Assembly: GCF_009727055.1 (NCBI RefSeq)
Contig: NC_052357.1
Span: 85,329,380-85,393,379 of the forward strand
DNA length: 64,000 bases
Direction of reading: 5' to 3'
DNA from: Benincasa hispida
Taxonomy: Eukaryota; Streptophyta; Magnoliopsida; Cucurbitales; Cucurbitaceae
Under the pieces are notes generated by a model that saw only the letters and a list, made by a program, of their open reading frames with translations, did not search any database and was not told the DNA's origin. Every line of letters starts with the position of its first letter. Position 1 is the first letter of the stretch. This document shows, in pieces, positions 22,771 to 35,667 of this stretch. The translations under genes were made by a program, and so were the position numbers.

Positions 22771-23598
22771 TGTGTAACAACATACTGCACCCCTCCCCAG
22801 ATTATTCTCTTAATCCAAGAAGAGATGTGAAAACAACAATTGTCAACTCTCTTATGATAACCACTGTCCAACAATCTTCTAGAAACCTATAATTTTAGCA
22901 CCTGTTAAACCTAATTAGCAATTTGTAATTCTCTAGAACTTAACAGATAACTTCAGCAACAACTTTAAACATATAATTTATTGCTAACTAGAAATATTAG
23001 CATCAACATACACAACAGATTCAGGAAACCAACTTAAATACAACACAAATTCCACTCTGTTTTCACACCCCCTGACATGGACATAAGAACCAATAACAAA
23101 ACATTATAAGCCACCTACACTGCAATCTTCCTGAGGATATGAGAAGTGACTGACTAGCAAAACTGCTAGGCCTCGGGATGTCGATCACTACCTGGAGAGG
23201 AAAACATTTTAAAAGAGCGAATTGGAAAGCCTAGCGAGTGACTATCTTAAATAAAATATACTTTAAATCATAGTTAACATAAACATACTTATCAAGAAGT
23301 ATTTATTAAAACATATGCAGGGTTTTTTAAAAGGAACTAAAATCATAAGAGTAGATCATGTAAAAGAAGAGAAACCCTAGAATAATTTATTAGCATCTTT
23401 CTGAAAACTCCCCTACTCCACTGCTTAAACATGTGGGAGAGCTCTTTGCTCAATCCCTACTAACCTTAGTTGAGAAAGAACCCTTTGACTCGATCTTATC
23501 AACGTCGATAATATAGTCATACGTGCGCATAGAACTGGATTGGGTATTGACCACCTTATCATACCCTCAGTGTCAAGGATCCTTAACATCATTGTAAT

Positions 23599-25728
23599 TG
23601 AAGGAACTCTTATTCAAGAGTACCTACGAGCGGAAGCAGATCTTTCCAATTCATTGTAACAGAATTCCCACATATACATTCAAACATACTAGTACGCATT
23701 CATAATGCTAAATTATTGACATGCTCAAAGGAAACATAAATAAGAGATCGAGATATAATACCAATTGAAGACTTATTCTTCACAGCAAATCTCGCATCCA
23801 CTGAGACGGTAAGATATTGCTCAGCAGCACCCAATCGTCTACCTCGAACAGTCTCCACACGAACAGAAGGAAACAGGGACGACACCACCACTCAGAGCCA
23901 TCAGTATTCTTCGAATGAGAATCCAAAGAGTGGGCTTTGTTTGATTTTGGTAGAGAGAATGAGGAAAGGAGATCATATACAATGATCAAACAAGTGGGAG
24001 AAAGGCTCGTCTATCGTATAGACAAAATGTTTGATCGTTTAAGTGAAGTATATGATCGTGTAGGAAAAGGTAAGCGATCGTCTAAACGATCGTGTAGGAA
24101 AAAACTAAGTGATCGTCTATACGATCGTATAGTATATATCGGGCACAATCACTTAGGAAAAGGTATAAGATTGTTTAGTAAATAGCGCGCGTGGATGTAA
24201 TCGTTAAGCGATCGCTTAGCACTATCATATAGGTAAACGATCGTTCAAACATTATCGTATAGGCTCAGGTTTTGTTAAACGATGACACTCTTCAACACAA
24301 TGTCCACGCATACAGTGATTAACACACCGTGAGTTATTTAAGTGTCTCAAAGTGATTTTTCAACTTACTCATCCGTTATGAAAATAGAAGAGACGCCGTC
24401 CTATTACCCCTTTAACCTAATAGACAATAATATCATCACATCATATTCATAACCTATTAATTAATATCATATATTAATCATAATATTTTTCCTCCACTAG
24501 ATATAAATCATATTTATATCTAATTTCCTCCAAATTATTGTATCTCATACATAAAGTTAATTATATCATATATAATTAACTAGTTCAATTATATCATATA
24601 TAATCAAACTTCCTCTTGTCAATTTGAACATTTCAAACTCCAAAAACTAACTCTCAACTTGTATCAAAGCTACTAAGGGGACCTTATGGACCTATGGCTC
24701 GAAGTTCCAACGACACGTGAATAGCTTATTAAACTCTTTAGCCACGATAACCATCATCTGTTAATTGTCAGGCATTCCACTAAAGACCGACAGTTGAACT
24801 CTTCTTACCATAGGTATATTTCTATGTCCATTGGATATAACTAATCATCGGTACGATGACCCTTCATAGATGCTCGTAAGTATAGTTGGCCAATTTACTA
24901 TTTTCCCCTTGTAGTTACATCTTACTCCTTAAGTACCACTGATCCCTCTAATGAACAATACAACATAGTTCTACTATGTGTGAACATCTCTCGGGCCATG
25001 AGAAGGTGTGTGGCGCTACATCGTTCAAGCCCCCGATCAGCCCTTAAGAGAGCAATCTATCTACTTACCCTCACTTTGGGGAATGAGTGAATTCCATCTT
25101 GTGAAGCTAAGTTCTCAGCTCCCAACTCAGACAAATCCCCAAAGTGGTAGGTTTGAGTCGGTGCTCTGGCCATTCACACCTATGCAAATCAAAAGACCGC
25201 CCTCAATGGCAGAAGTTCCCAACTCACTCAGGATTGAGGTCATGTTACCTATGGTCATCCTAGTGAAGTGAAGTCTCAGTCATGAACAGAGTTATATGAC
25301 GAAATGTTAACACTTCGAGGTTAAGTCTTATACAAACTCTTTGTATAGAATGCCTCCACTCGCATGTCCCTTACACGAATAGTTAGGATCAAATCATCTG
25401 TGACAAGTCACAACACTTGTAACTATCCACAAAGCGGGCCGCGTCCGTAGTGTTACTAGGATAAGGTTTCCCTCTTATATTCATATACTACAGACCATTT
25501 TGGTTGTCACTTAAGACATAATCCACTTGTATGTCACTACATACATGCTTAAGTTACATAAAGTCAACCAGGGATATTAAGTTCATTGGTTTGTAATAAA
25601 ATAAAAAACATCTAAATGTGCAAAATCAAGAAGGGAAGTAAATATTATATATATTATATATCATAAGCGTTCTTACAAAGTTGTTTACAAACTATAAGAC
25701 ACGAGACTTTAGGGCACAAACCCCAACA
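23599..25728 (-). repeat. Copia-type solo LTR with perfect TSD
   Basis: 2130 bp, from TGAAGGAACTC to CACAAACCCCAACA on the plus strand, so on the minus strand it begins TGTTGGGGTTTGTG and ends CCTTCA. It is flanked on both sides by GTAAT (23594-23598 and 25729-25733), which proves a single insertion event. It shares blocks with LTRs A, B, X and X'. It carries the ACGATCG cluster at about 23990-24270. Confidence 0.9.
23990..24270. repeat. ACGATCG-motif cluster 1
   Basis: At least five exact CGATCG cores and many near-matches in under 300 bp, usually within TAAACGATCGT or TATACGATCGTATAG contexts. It lies in the 23.6-25.7 kb solo LTR. Confidence 0.8.
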
Positions 25729-28585
25729 GTAATTTGAGTACCTTACCATACCTTCGGTACCAATATTAGAGTAGGGTTTGTATAAGGCACAAACATTTGA
25801 ACATTTAAGAACATATACAGAATATGCATATTTGAAATAATCATATCTCATAGTTTTATGTCAACACATGATGCCTTGTAAAACATGGAATATACTTAAT
25901 CAATTTCATCATGCAATAAAACATGACATAGACTTAATGGAAAACACATGTTAAAATCTTAAATAACTTCATCATTTAAAACACATGGATCATGTGATCA
26001 ATATTCATTTTAAGGCATGCGTTGGGAAAATCATGATATAATAACTTCAAATAAAATGCCTATGCGTTGGGAATTATTCATAAAACCTACATTAGAAAAT
26101 ACTTATTAAAAACTTGTCACTCACTGTCTTAAGCTAGTTATCCGAGGGATTGTATACCTCTCCTATTTACATTTGCCCTAAAAAGGAAAATGTCCCTTGG
26201 TCAGTATACTTAGTTCCCTTTTAAGCATAACACATAGCTTATCTTTACCGCATACCAATAGTCATTGCATCATAGTTAAGTTCGATGCATTAAAACTATC
26301 CTTACCGCATCAATTATCCTTAGTCATCTTACCTGATAACTTGATAGATAATTGAGAATCTTTTATCAATATGCTCGGTTAAGCGCTGAAACACTTCTCA
26401 GTCTATGCAATGTACATTCACTATGCGATGTACTTAGATTGCCTTTGTAATGGATTGACTATGTTGTATGCGTTAGCACGTAACATCACTGAATCATCTG
26501 CTTACTTGTTCTTCGTATGCAACTCTTTGCTTATTCATCCACAACACCATTTCAAATTCAAAATTCCAGCATTCATTCAACTAAACTTCTTTTAAAGAAA
26601 ATGCTCATAAACATCTCAACTTTTGCTTACCTTAGAATTTGAGCATCATTTTCTCCATAATCGGTTAGAAATCCCTCATATTCTTCTTCAGTTGGCTGAG
26701 AGTTCTTCAATCTTCCAAAGTCTTTCAGATGGTAATAACACTTCTTCACTTAGGCGTTAGAAAAATTTTGGCAAAATAGTCTCCTTCTTGGTTAAGCCTT
26801 TTTATACTTGGGTTTGTATGAAGAGTTTGCTTAATTAATTGTCACCTGACAAGCTTATCCCTTTATTGACGTTTGAAAGCTACCACATGACCTTACTCTT
26901 AATTAAGTTGGATTCATAAGCTTAAGTTTGATCGCACCGCCTTGTGGCCATCCAAGACTTCTCCCTTTAACACATGATCGTCTATTGTATCCTTCGTCGG
27001 CTTAGCCCTTAACAATGGTATAAAAAGTTGGTCGCATAAACTCTACATACCACTTGCTATAATTAGCCACAATGCCCCCTCCTTGGGCCTCTGGCCGCAT
27101 CATTCAACCAAGTTGGCCGCATGTCGCCTACTAGTTCCGAACGCATGGAACCCTCCCCTCTCTCTAGGTAACACTTGTTCCTACTTCGTTCAAGAAAGCT
27201 ACATTCCACACTTAACATATTTTCTTGCCATTTTCCGACTTACCATTGTTATTCTCCTACGTGTCGACCAGGTTACAACATGAACGCATATAATCATAAC
27301 ACTTAGAAAATTTTCCTACTCTTACATTTCAAACGCATCATTCATTATACTTAACTTACTCTTTCCATTGACGTTAATACACATCTTTAATTCATAATTA
27401 AGAGGTCTTAAACTTGATTAACTAGTAAAACAAGTTCAGGGGTTTACAAAAAATGTGTTTTTAGATGTCTATGTCAATTTTCATCTAGAAAACCCTTTAA
27501 TTAAACGATCCCTAAAAGTTGTTCGTAGATAATTTGAGTATTTCAACTTATATTTGCTTTTCTAGTCGCTACAAAATTTTTATTCCAATTCAATATAGAA
27601 AAATATTTAGCATATCTTTGTGTGGTCCCCAATAAAAATACTAATCTATCCCATGGTAAATATATTTTATTTAAAAAATGATATATATATATATTTTTAC
27701 TATTTAATAAAAAATATTGGATAAAATATAGGCACGGTTACTTAATCATGATTCTTTAATATATAGTTCTAAATGTGTTTAATATAATATATTTATATAA
27801 ATCATAAAAGGAATTCTTCACTAATTAGGTATAGCATACACTTATTATTAATTTGTGCTAAAAAATATTATTAATTAGTGAATGGACATTTTTTATATTA
27901 AAAAAGTTATAAATACCCTTAAAAAAACTATAGTTAATAATTCGTAATATTATATAATTTATAATATATTATATTGGACAATTTTTAATTTAGTTTATAG
28001 CATTAAACATAAATATTGTTTCTTAAAAGAATACTCTACTTATGAACATTGGTATAATTTTTAAAGTAAATCAGCAATTGAGATACAAGGAAATCATAAT
28101 TTTTTCTTAACTATTTAAATCACATAAAAATATATCTACACATACATATTAATTAAACTCGATGAATTCGATTATATAAATTATAAGCTAGATTATCTAT
28201 CAAACATGAATGCATGTATATGTTTTTGTTGATGCGGCAAAATATTAGGGTCTAAATTTTGTTTTCCTTTATGAAGTTCAATAGTTGTTATTTTATATGT
28301 TTTTTTCTTTATAAAAAGGTTTTTAGTACAACTATATGCTCAAAGAAATGAGTTAATGTCTTAATTGTTGAGGCAAATTAGAGAGGGGGATTCCCCTCAA
28401 GGATCCATCCCCGATTTTAAGCATAAAATTATTATAAACAGAATTAAAAAAAATAAAGCTTACAACACCACATACAAAAATTAAATTAAAACAATACATA
28501 TAAAAATGAGAAATTTTCACATATAGAAAAATGTTAAACTATTTACAGAAATAACAAAAAAAACAAAAAAAATACGGATAGACAC

Positions 28586-28715
28586 TAGACTTCTATCAGT
28601 GTCTATCATATAATATCAATGATAAACTTTTATCAGTTTCTATCACTTATAGACTTTTATCAATTTCTATCACTTATAGACACTGATAGACTTCTATCAG
28701 CCTCTATCAAAGAAG
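28586..28715. repeat. TCTATCAGTG/CACTGATAGA hairpin repeat
   Basis: Multiple alternating copies of CTTCTATCAGTGTCTATCA and its inverse (CACTTATAGACACTGATAGA) within 130 bp. They can fold into a cruciform. Confidence 0.75.
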
Positions 28716-28855
28716 ATTAAATTTTGTTATTTTATGTAAATAATTTTTCTTATTTTTTTTTATTTTTTAAAATTCCACCCTAAAAATTGTAAAAAGAAGA
28801 AAAAACAAACCATTAGAAAGAAAAATATGAGTTTTTCTAAAAGTTTACATTACAG

Positions 28856-29230
28856 TAAGCACTAAACACAAGATTAACATGATTTTTTTTTTCAAAAAAA
28901 AAGTATATAAATANAAAAAAAGTATATAAATATTTATATTTAATAGAGAATTTGTTATTATATATATTCATATTTTTATAACATATAATATATATTTTTA
29001 TACCCGATCCCCTGTCAAACTAGGGGTTCTCTAGAAAATTTGTTCTCTTGAGAATTTGCTAAACACAAGATTAGCTTGAGTTTTTTTTTTTAAAAAAAAA
29101 AAATTATATAAATATTTATATTTAATAGAGAATTTGTTATTATATATATTCATATTTTTATAACATAAAATATATCTTTTTATGTCTGATCCCCTATCAA
29201 ATTAGGGATTCTCCATCCCGATTGGAGTAG
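28856..29230. repeat. Imperfect tandem duplication, with a 1-bp N
   Basis: The block from ACTAAACACAAGATTA through TATATTTAATAGAGAATTTG to the G-rich GATCCCCT...AGGG end occurs twice (about 28861-29030 and 29062-29220). The two copies differ at scattered positions, so this is a genuine old duplication. The N at 28914 lies inside the first copy, between two copies of AAAAAAAGTATATAAATA. Confidence 0.7.
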
Positions 29231-29837
29231 GGAACTGCAAAAATCCAATCTATGGAAATTTTTGTAACATTAGAAGGATTCTAATATTATGAAAAAGATG
29301 GGAAGTTTATAATGGTTATAAATGCTACATGAAAAATAAATAAATAAATAAATAAAAAGACACCCTACATTACTACATGGAACATAAATATGTAGATCTA
29401 ATTTAATTAAGAATTAAGCTTAATGGGAAGGTAACTTTGTATAATTAATAATTCTTGACTAATTTTTTGTTGCATCTATTTTTGTACCGTCTCCTCCAAT
29501 TAAACATAACAAAATAAAAGATATTTTTTTTAATAAAGTAGAAAGATGATTTGACAATTAAGTTTTTTTGTTATACAAAGATTGGTGTGGCCTGAGATAT
29601 ACATAAGTATTTTTCTTCTATAATTTATTTACTCATGAGAATATGAACCTATATAAAAGAGTACAAGTGGTCCAAAGTTATCAAGAATAATGTTCAAAGT
29701 TACTAGAAACAATCGATCCGTGCCCTCTTTTGATTGTGAGAGAGCGATATCTCGTTCCCATCCATTCCAATCAAAGTCAATTTCGATTGGAATATTGAAG
29801 ACAAAATGAGATTTACTTGTGTATTCTAATTTAGTAT

Positions 29838-30287
29838 CTACTTTGTTACACTATGGTCAAATGTTCATCACAAGTCAACCAACCATTAATGAGTGGAATA
29901 TAATAACTTTTTCTCCGTCTGAATATTATTGGATCTATGGTTGAAGTTGAATGATTAAAAGAAATTTGGTCACTTCACATGGAAATATTCTACATTTTTT
30001 GCTTTATTCCCTCGAACCTTTTATGGGAAATTTGATCACTTATGGAATTGGTTCATTGAAATTGCAACTACACAAATAAAGTTGATTATTTTAAGAAATA
30101 AACCATCCCGAGAAAAATAAAATAAAATTTTGTTACTTGTAAATATTTTCACGAAAATTAAATGTTAAAAAATAATAATAATAAAAAAGTTAATTGAATA
30201 ATCAAATATTTTAAACAAGTCCAATCCCTACCATCCACGGATTAGACAGACACTAATTCTAAATCTATTAAAAATGTATTTTGCCTT
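29838..30287 (+). repeat. Paralogous spacer segment, copy 1
   Basis: Aligns by eye over about 430 bp, same orientation, with 54406-54855 (shared blocks include GGTCAAATGTT, CAACCAACCATT and GGTCACTTCACAT). It carries no coding frame. A copia LTR starts exactly where the similarity ends. Confidence 0.65.
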
Positions 30288-30629
30288 TATTATAAATATT
30301 AGGATAATAGATACTCATGCTTAATGTCCATTGGCCATGTGTCTCATTTTTCAAAGTGTTGTCCATGTGTCTTAAGATTACACACTATTAGTGTATATGT
30401 AATACACATCCTACTTACCAAATTATCTATAAATAGTGGCGTTTGGAGAGTTTTGAAAGATACACACATTGGACAAAATCCATTAAAATTGGAGAAACTG
30501 GAGAATTTAGAGAAAGTTTTTATTTTATATTTTGTAAATTTATATATTGTGTTATTTTAATATTTGTTTATATTATTATTATATTTTATTGGTATTTGTG
30601 TTTCGGTTGTGCTGTTCAAGTTCACAACA
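30288..30629 (+). repeat. 5' LTR of truncated copia C2
   Basis: 342 bp, TATTATAAAT...TTCACAACA, the same family as the C1 and C3 LTRs but on the plus strand. No 3' LTR was found downstream. Confidence 0.8.
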
Positions 30630-30643
30630 CGTTATCAGCACGA
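30630..30643 (+). promoter_or_regulatory. Primer-binding-site position of copia C2
   Basis: CGTTATCAGCACGA immediately follows the LTR. It is the best-preserved of the three copies in this window. The primer tRNA was not identified. Confidence 0.6.
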
Positions 30644-30791
30644 GTTTCTATCGTTTTCCTTGCTAAAGATCGATCCTAAAGGCATGTCGATTTTTTCCTC
30701 TTCGTTATAATTAATAAATTTAATGTTATTTTGCATATTTAATATCTATTAAATTTCTAACATAAATACAATATTTTATGATAATGTTGCC

Positions 30792-31227
30792 ATGACAAAT
30801 CTCACAAAATTAGAATTTTTCGCCCTTGATTTTAAGAGCAGTAATTATTTGTCATAGATACTTGATGTCGAAATCCACCTGGATGCTATGAATCTTGGAA
30901 AGACTATTAAAGAAGGAAATACGACATCCAGTAAAGACAACGCAAAATCTATGATTTTCCTTCGTCGTCATCTCCACAAGGAATTGAAAATGGAGTATTT
31001 TAAAATAAAAGATCCCCGTATCTTGTGAAAATTTTTGAAAGAGAGGTATAATCATAAAAAAAACAGTTATTCTTCCTATAGCTCGTTATGAGTGGATGCA
31101 TTTGAAGCTACAAGATTTCAAATCAGTAAGTGATTACAACTCCACATTATTTAAAATTAGTTTGAAACTGTTGTTATGTGGAGAGAAAATTATTGATGAT
31201 GATATGTTATAGAAGACATTTTATACT
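30792..31227 (+). pseudogene. Copia C2 gag fragment
   Basis: Starts at an ATG at 30792 (MTNLTKLEFFALDF...). It matches the gags of C1 and C3 (EIHLDAMNLGKTIKEG, then KAKAMIF-like and LKMEY blocks). In-frame stops appear early (after NYLS) and again after DPRIL, and the similarity ends near 31227. It is non-functional. Confidence 0.8.
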
Positions 31228-31825
31228 TCGTGTTGCATCAAGGGTTGGGGCTAGAAGACTTTCCTCGATCAAGATGAAGTTAAGATCGTTAACCAAAAAA
31301 AATAGTTTTAATAGAATCTTTCCAATTTGTATAATTAATTTTAGTAAAAAAAAAAAAAGGGAAAATAATGTAAAAATAGAATTTGACATTTTGCTGAAAT
31401 GAAACAAATTGATCTACATTAGATTTTAGCATAACTCTAATAAATCCAATCAATTTTAGCAAAATTTTAATGAACCACATTTAATATCTAATTTTGCAAT
31501 GATGTTCTCAGTGATTTAGTACAAAAGCCACCAAAGGGTGGCCAGTCACCCATTCACTGAGACATTTTCAACTAATTAGTACATTAGAATAACTCTTATT
31601 CTTATAACGATTAATCATCATTAATTTGATCAAGAAATCATTAACTTTCTTAACAATTCATGTAAGTGTGACCCTACATTTTAGACCCTAAAGTTCCATC
31701 CCAATGAGCTAACCAAAGGACAAACCCAATTGGGTCAAAAACAAAAGTAATCATATCCTTTTTTGGAGTCTACCCTGATATTGACCCAATGCACAAACCA
31801 CTCGAAGTAGGTGTTGGGTTATATG
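31228..31825. other. Spacer, nothing recognised
   Basis: Host-like AT-rich sequence between the truncated C2 and LTR-A. A short self-complementary stretch (CACCAAAGGGTGGCC...) lies near 31530. No gene is supported. Confidence 0.5.
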
Positions 31826-31940
31826 TGAAGGAACCTTTGAAGGTCCTTGAGCGGAAGCATGAAAATCGGTCCAAAATTTATTTTTACAAAATCAAAATTA
31901 AAGAGTACAAATGTTATGCATAATCATAAATTTACAATAT

Positions 31941-31942
<2 letters not shown>

Positions 31943-31986
<44 letters not shown>
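31943..31986. repeat. Poly(A) run of 44 bases
   Basis: An uninterrupted A tract inside LTR-A near its 3' (minus-strand) end. It is probably slippage-prone, and its true length may differ. Confidence 0.9.
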
Positions 31987-31988
<2 letters not shown>

Positions 31989-33554
31989 AGAAAGAATTAG
32001 GGTGAGAGAAAACTTATCCTTGAAGAACCCTTCTTCACGTATTTCCTTTCTCCGAATTTGTCACAAACAAGCTTGATCCAAATGGTCACCAACCACGAAA
32101 AGAGCCTCATGTATTCTCTAATGGGATGAGAATCACTAAAGAGTTGTGGGTTCTTAGGTTTTTAGAACAAAGGAACTGATTGAGAGAAAAAACTTCTGTC
32201 TCTTTTTGGAATTGTGTAAGTCTTTAGAGCACTACGTCCACACATGCACTAAATATAGAGAAAAGGGGGAAGAGAGTTGCAACTCCCTCTCAAAACCATT
32301 TTAAAAATAAATTAAAATAATTTAATATATAAATATATGATAACTACCTTATCATGTAATATATATTAAACTAAATGTTATATCTAATATTGTAACATAT
32401 AGCTTTCATTCTCTCAACAATGCATGATATTTAATATAAATATTATTTATATTAAACTTAATTATCAGAGTCCAGTTCACATAATTAATATTTGAATCAA
32501 ATTCAAATATTTATTTCCTCTCAAATAATGTATCAAATACATTATAGCAATTATATGATATATAATTAAGTAAAAGTAATTATATCACATATGATTAATT
32601 CCCTCAATTAATTTGAGCAATTCAAATTAATCCAAAATTGTTTCTCATTTAATCCCTTTTGAGCTATAGAGAACCTCATGGACCTGTATATTAAAGCTCC
32701 AATGGTACTTGAATAATTAATTAAAATTCTTAATTAAAATATTCAACATCCATTAACTATTGGGCATTCTGCTAAAGACCCACAATTGCACTCTTCGCAC
32801 TACAGATATATTTTTGTATCCATTAGATATAACCAGTCAACAATGCGATGACCCTTCACAAATTGCACGTAAGTACAGCTAGGCCAAAATTACCATTTTG
32901 CCCCTATAGTTACATCTAACTTCTTAAGTACCACTGATCCCTCTAATGAACAATAAATCATAGTCTAACTATGACTAAACTGTTGGAATATAGAAACATG
33001 CAGCAGAAGAAAACATGATCACTAAGCATTCCAATTCCTCGATTTTGACATCAAAATAAGCATGTTCATGGGGTATCAAGAGGGTTTCATTACATACCTT
33101 TGAAGATCCTCTTCCAACTCAAAATTCAGCTGCAATTTTCTCCAATTATTGTTGTAGACACCACTAGAGATTCCCTACTATTCTCTAAGAGCCTTAGATT
33201 GAGTTGTGAGACTCAAAACAAACTTGAACTTAGGGAATTGTATGAGAGGTTTTCTGGTTTTTCAGCTTGTTGAAGAATAACTTCTTTAACCTTCAAACAC
33301 TCAACAATTCAGCAATTGTCTTTCTTTTTCCACTCAATTAAGAGTGGTTTTATTATATGACTTATAAACTGATCACTTGAAGTGATTCTAGCTACTCCTT
33401 GATTTTGGTGGTGGAATTATGTGTAAGAAGGCGACTAACCTTCTTGCTTGAAAATAGGAAAATCCCACTTCTAACCTTCTTGCTTGAAAATGAGAAAACC
33501 CCACATTGGGATTTTTCTCTATTTTCAATTTCTCTTTTTTATTTTGAAATTTGA

Positions 33555-35196
33555 TGTAATGACTCGACCCCCTAGGACTTAAGTTAGGCCGTTACTAAAT
33601 ACATGCATGCATGGAACTCAAAACGACACTCGGCTATGACAAAATAAATGCTAACTAAATAAGGTAAGTTCAAAAGACTTTCATTAAATTCAAATATTAA
33701 AACAATAGTAGGGTACCCATAAATCATAAAGGACAATAAATAAGTCTAAAAACAATTCTTAAATATAAGTTTTAAACATCAAAACTAAAAATTAAGAGAA
33801 ACATGAAAAAAACTTTAAATCTCATGATGCGGAAGCGTAAAAACTAGTCCTAGTGGCTCGATCACGAATTCTGCTTTGTCCATCCCTGATGTATCTCTAC
33901 CCTTACCTGAAACAACAACATGAGAAAGAATGAGTATAAAATACTCAGTAAGTAACCCCACTACTGGGGTCAGGTTGGACATCTATGTCCTCTAGATACC
34001 CACCTCTAGTGAAACATATAAACTGCTCTAGTCCTCATAGGACACATATGCACATGAAATAAGAAGAAGACTGAGTCCTATCCTACTGTAGTTAAGTATG
34101 CCCACTACCTCTGGTGAATACCGAAGAGACACAAACTGGAGAATCTTGAAAGAGACACAAACTGGTGAATCCTGAAGGAAACACAAACTGGTGAATCCTG
34201 AAAGAAACACAAACTGGTGGATCCCGAAGAAAACACAAAATCGAATGGGCATCTAACTAATCAGTAAGGACATTTGCACAGTCCCAACATCATAATCATC
34301 ACTGTACGAATTTATGACATACATATAAACCTCAACATCATAGTTTTATAACATACATGTATACTTCAACATCATCAGATCAAATACAACCATACAGAAG
34401 CACATACCATCTCATACTAGCATCTAAGTGTCCATGTGCGTAAATAAAAAATTCAGATCTCGTACCAGAACATACTTTGATCATATTATACTATCAGTCT
34501 ATCATGCTAACATTCTGCCGTAACATACATTTATCATGCTAGCATACATCTAATGTCTGGCTCGTGGACAGTTCTAGTAGTAAGATTATTTACCTCTAAT
34601 CGCAAACTCTAGAAACTAGAAGCTCAACCTCTTCCTTGCCCAATGGAACCTTGAATCAAACAAACATGCAAAACAATTTTATTCCTTGTTGGTTGTTGTT
34701 CGAAATTTGGAGCCATTAAGAAGTAGGTAACTCAAATCTAAGTCGTAAGCGTTGTGGCTGTTGAAGTTGTATGCTGCAGCGTCAGAGGACATTGGTTAGA
34801 GATCGTGGGCATTGTCGTTGTTCATTGGAAGGAGAAAACGAACAGATGGGAGGTGGGGTTTGACTTTTTATTAAAAAAAAAAACAATAATAATAATAATA
34901 AAACAAAAAAGGAAATAAGTAAAATTACATTTAATTCCTTTCCGTTTTACTATTAAATTCTATTACATTTAATTCATTTCCGTTTTACTATTAAATTCCT
35001 TTCCATTTCAAAAGAAAATTAATTCATGCCATTAATTTTTAATTTGGATAATTTCACGCCAACAATTAAATTTCCGTACTTATACTTGAAGTCCAAAATT
35101 CCAAAAATGTCCTCCAACTAATAATAATTACGGAAATTTCAAATAATAAAGTTACTAAAATTACATTATTACTAAAAAAATGTGCGGGGTGTTACA
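33555..35196 (-). repeat. Ty3/gypsy solo LTR
   Basis: 1642 bp. On the minus strand it starts TGTAACACCCCGCAC and ends GGGGGTCGAGTCATTACA. It is flanked by perfect TTTGA duplications (33550-33554 and 35197-35201) and inserted in LTR-B. The TGTAACACCCC start is typical of plant gypsy LTRs. It contains a run of about 20-bp direct repeats at 34130-34230 (GAGACACAAACTGGTGAATC type). Confidence 0.9.
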
Positions 35197-35241
35197 TTTG
35201 ATTTTCAAAATCAAAACTTTTTCCAATTTTAATTCTTTAAT

Positions 35242-35520
35242 CACTACCTCAGAAATTGGATTACTTGACGTTTTTCCAATGTCAAGTAAAGGGTATACTT
35301 GACACTTATAAAAGCATCAACTATTCGAGTGTCAAGTATAATGTGATAACTTGACTTCAAAAAAGTCAAGGAATATGTTTCTTGATACAATTTTCATATC
35401 AAGAAAGATAATACACTTGAGGTGGTATGTCAAGTTTATTCGAGTGTCAAGTATATTGTGATAGTCTTTGATGTTTTTTATGTGTCAAGTATATGTCTTT
35501 TTGTTTTCAAATTGAATGCC
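35242..35520. repeat. CACTA left end and subterminal ACTTGACA repeats
   Basis: About ten copies of TACTTGACA, TGTCAAGTA or one-mismatch variants within 280 bp. The right-hand counterparts are at 40740-40895 and 45822-46048. Confidence 0.85.
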
Positions 35521-35667
35521 CCAATCGATATTCTCATTTTCTGCCTTGTATTCCAACAATACAATTACATCAAATAAATAAACATTATACATTTAAGATC
35601 TATCAATTCAATATATTCACTAAAAATCCATATGTTCAACTATGAACACTCCTCACAAATTATAACA

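Larger units (their letters stand above)
22771..27448 (-). repeat. Probable Ty3/gypsy solo LTR, interrupted
   Basis: On the minus strand it opens TGTAAACCCCTGAACTTG at 27448 and appears to close with ...ATGTTGTTACACA near 22771. Without the nested 2.1 kb LTR it is about 2.5 kb. No internal retroelement domains are attached. Flanking 5-mers (AAACC and AAAAA) do not form a clear TSD, so the 3' edge is uncertain. Short frames within it have no recognisable product. Confidence 0.5.
27449..29837. other. AT-rich spacer with short repeats, no gene seen
   Basis: No coding region recognised. It contains the hairpin-forming ATAGA/TATCAGT repeat at 28586-28715, G-rich MITE-like scraps (about 28380-28430 and 29000-29230) and a duplicated 170-bp AT-rich segment around an N at 28914. 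Confidence 0.6.

Noticed and set aside
22771..22780. Exact left edge and TSD of the gypsy solo LTR
   Set aside because: Candidate 5-mers (AAACC and AAAAA) do not match, so the edge is reported as probable only.
30324..30679. Two 78-codon plus-strand frames
   Set aside because: Both are translations of the copia C2 LTR and its primer-site region.
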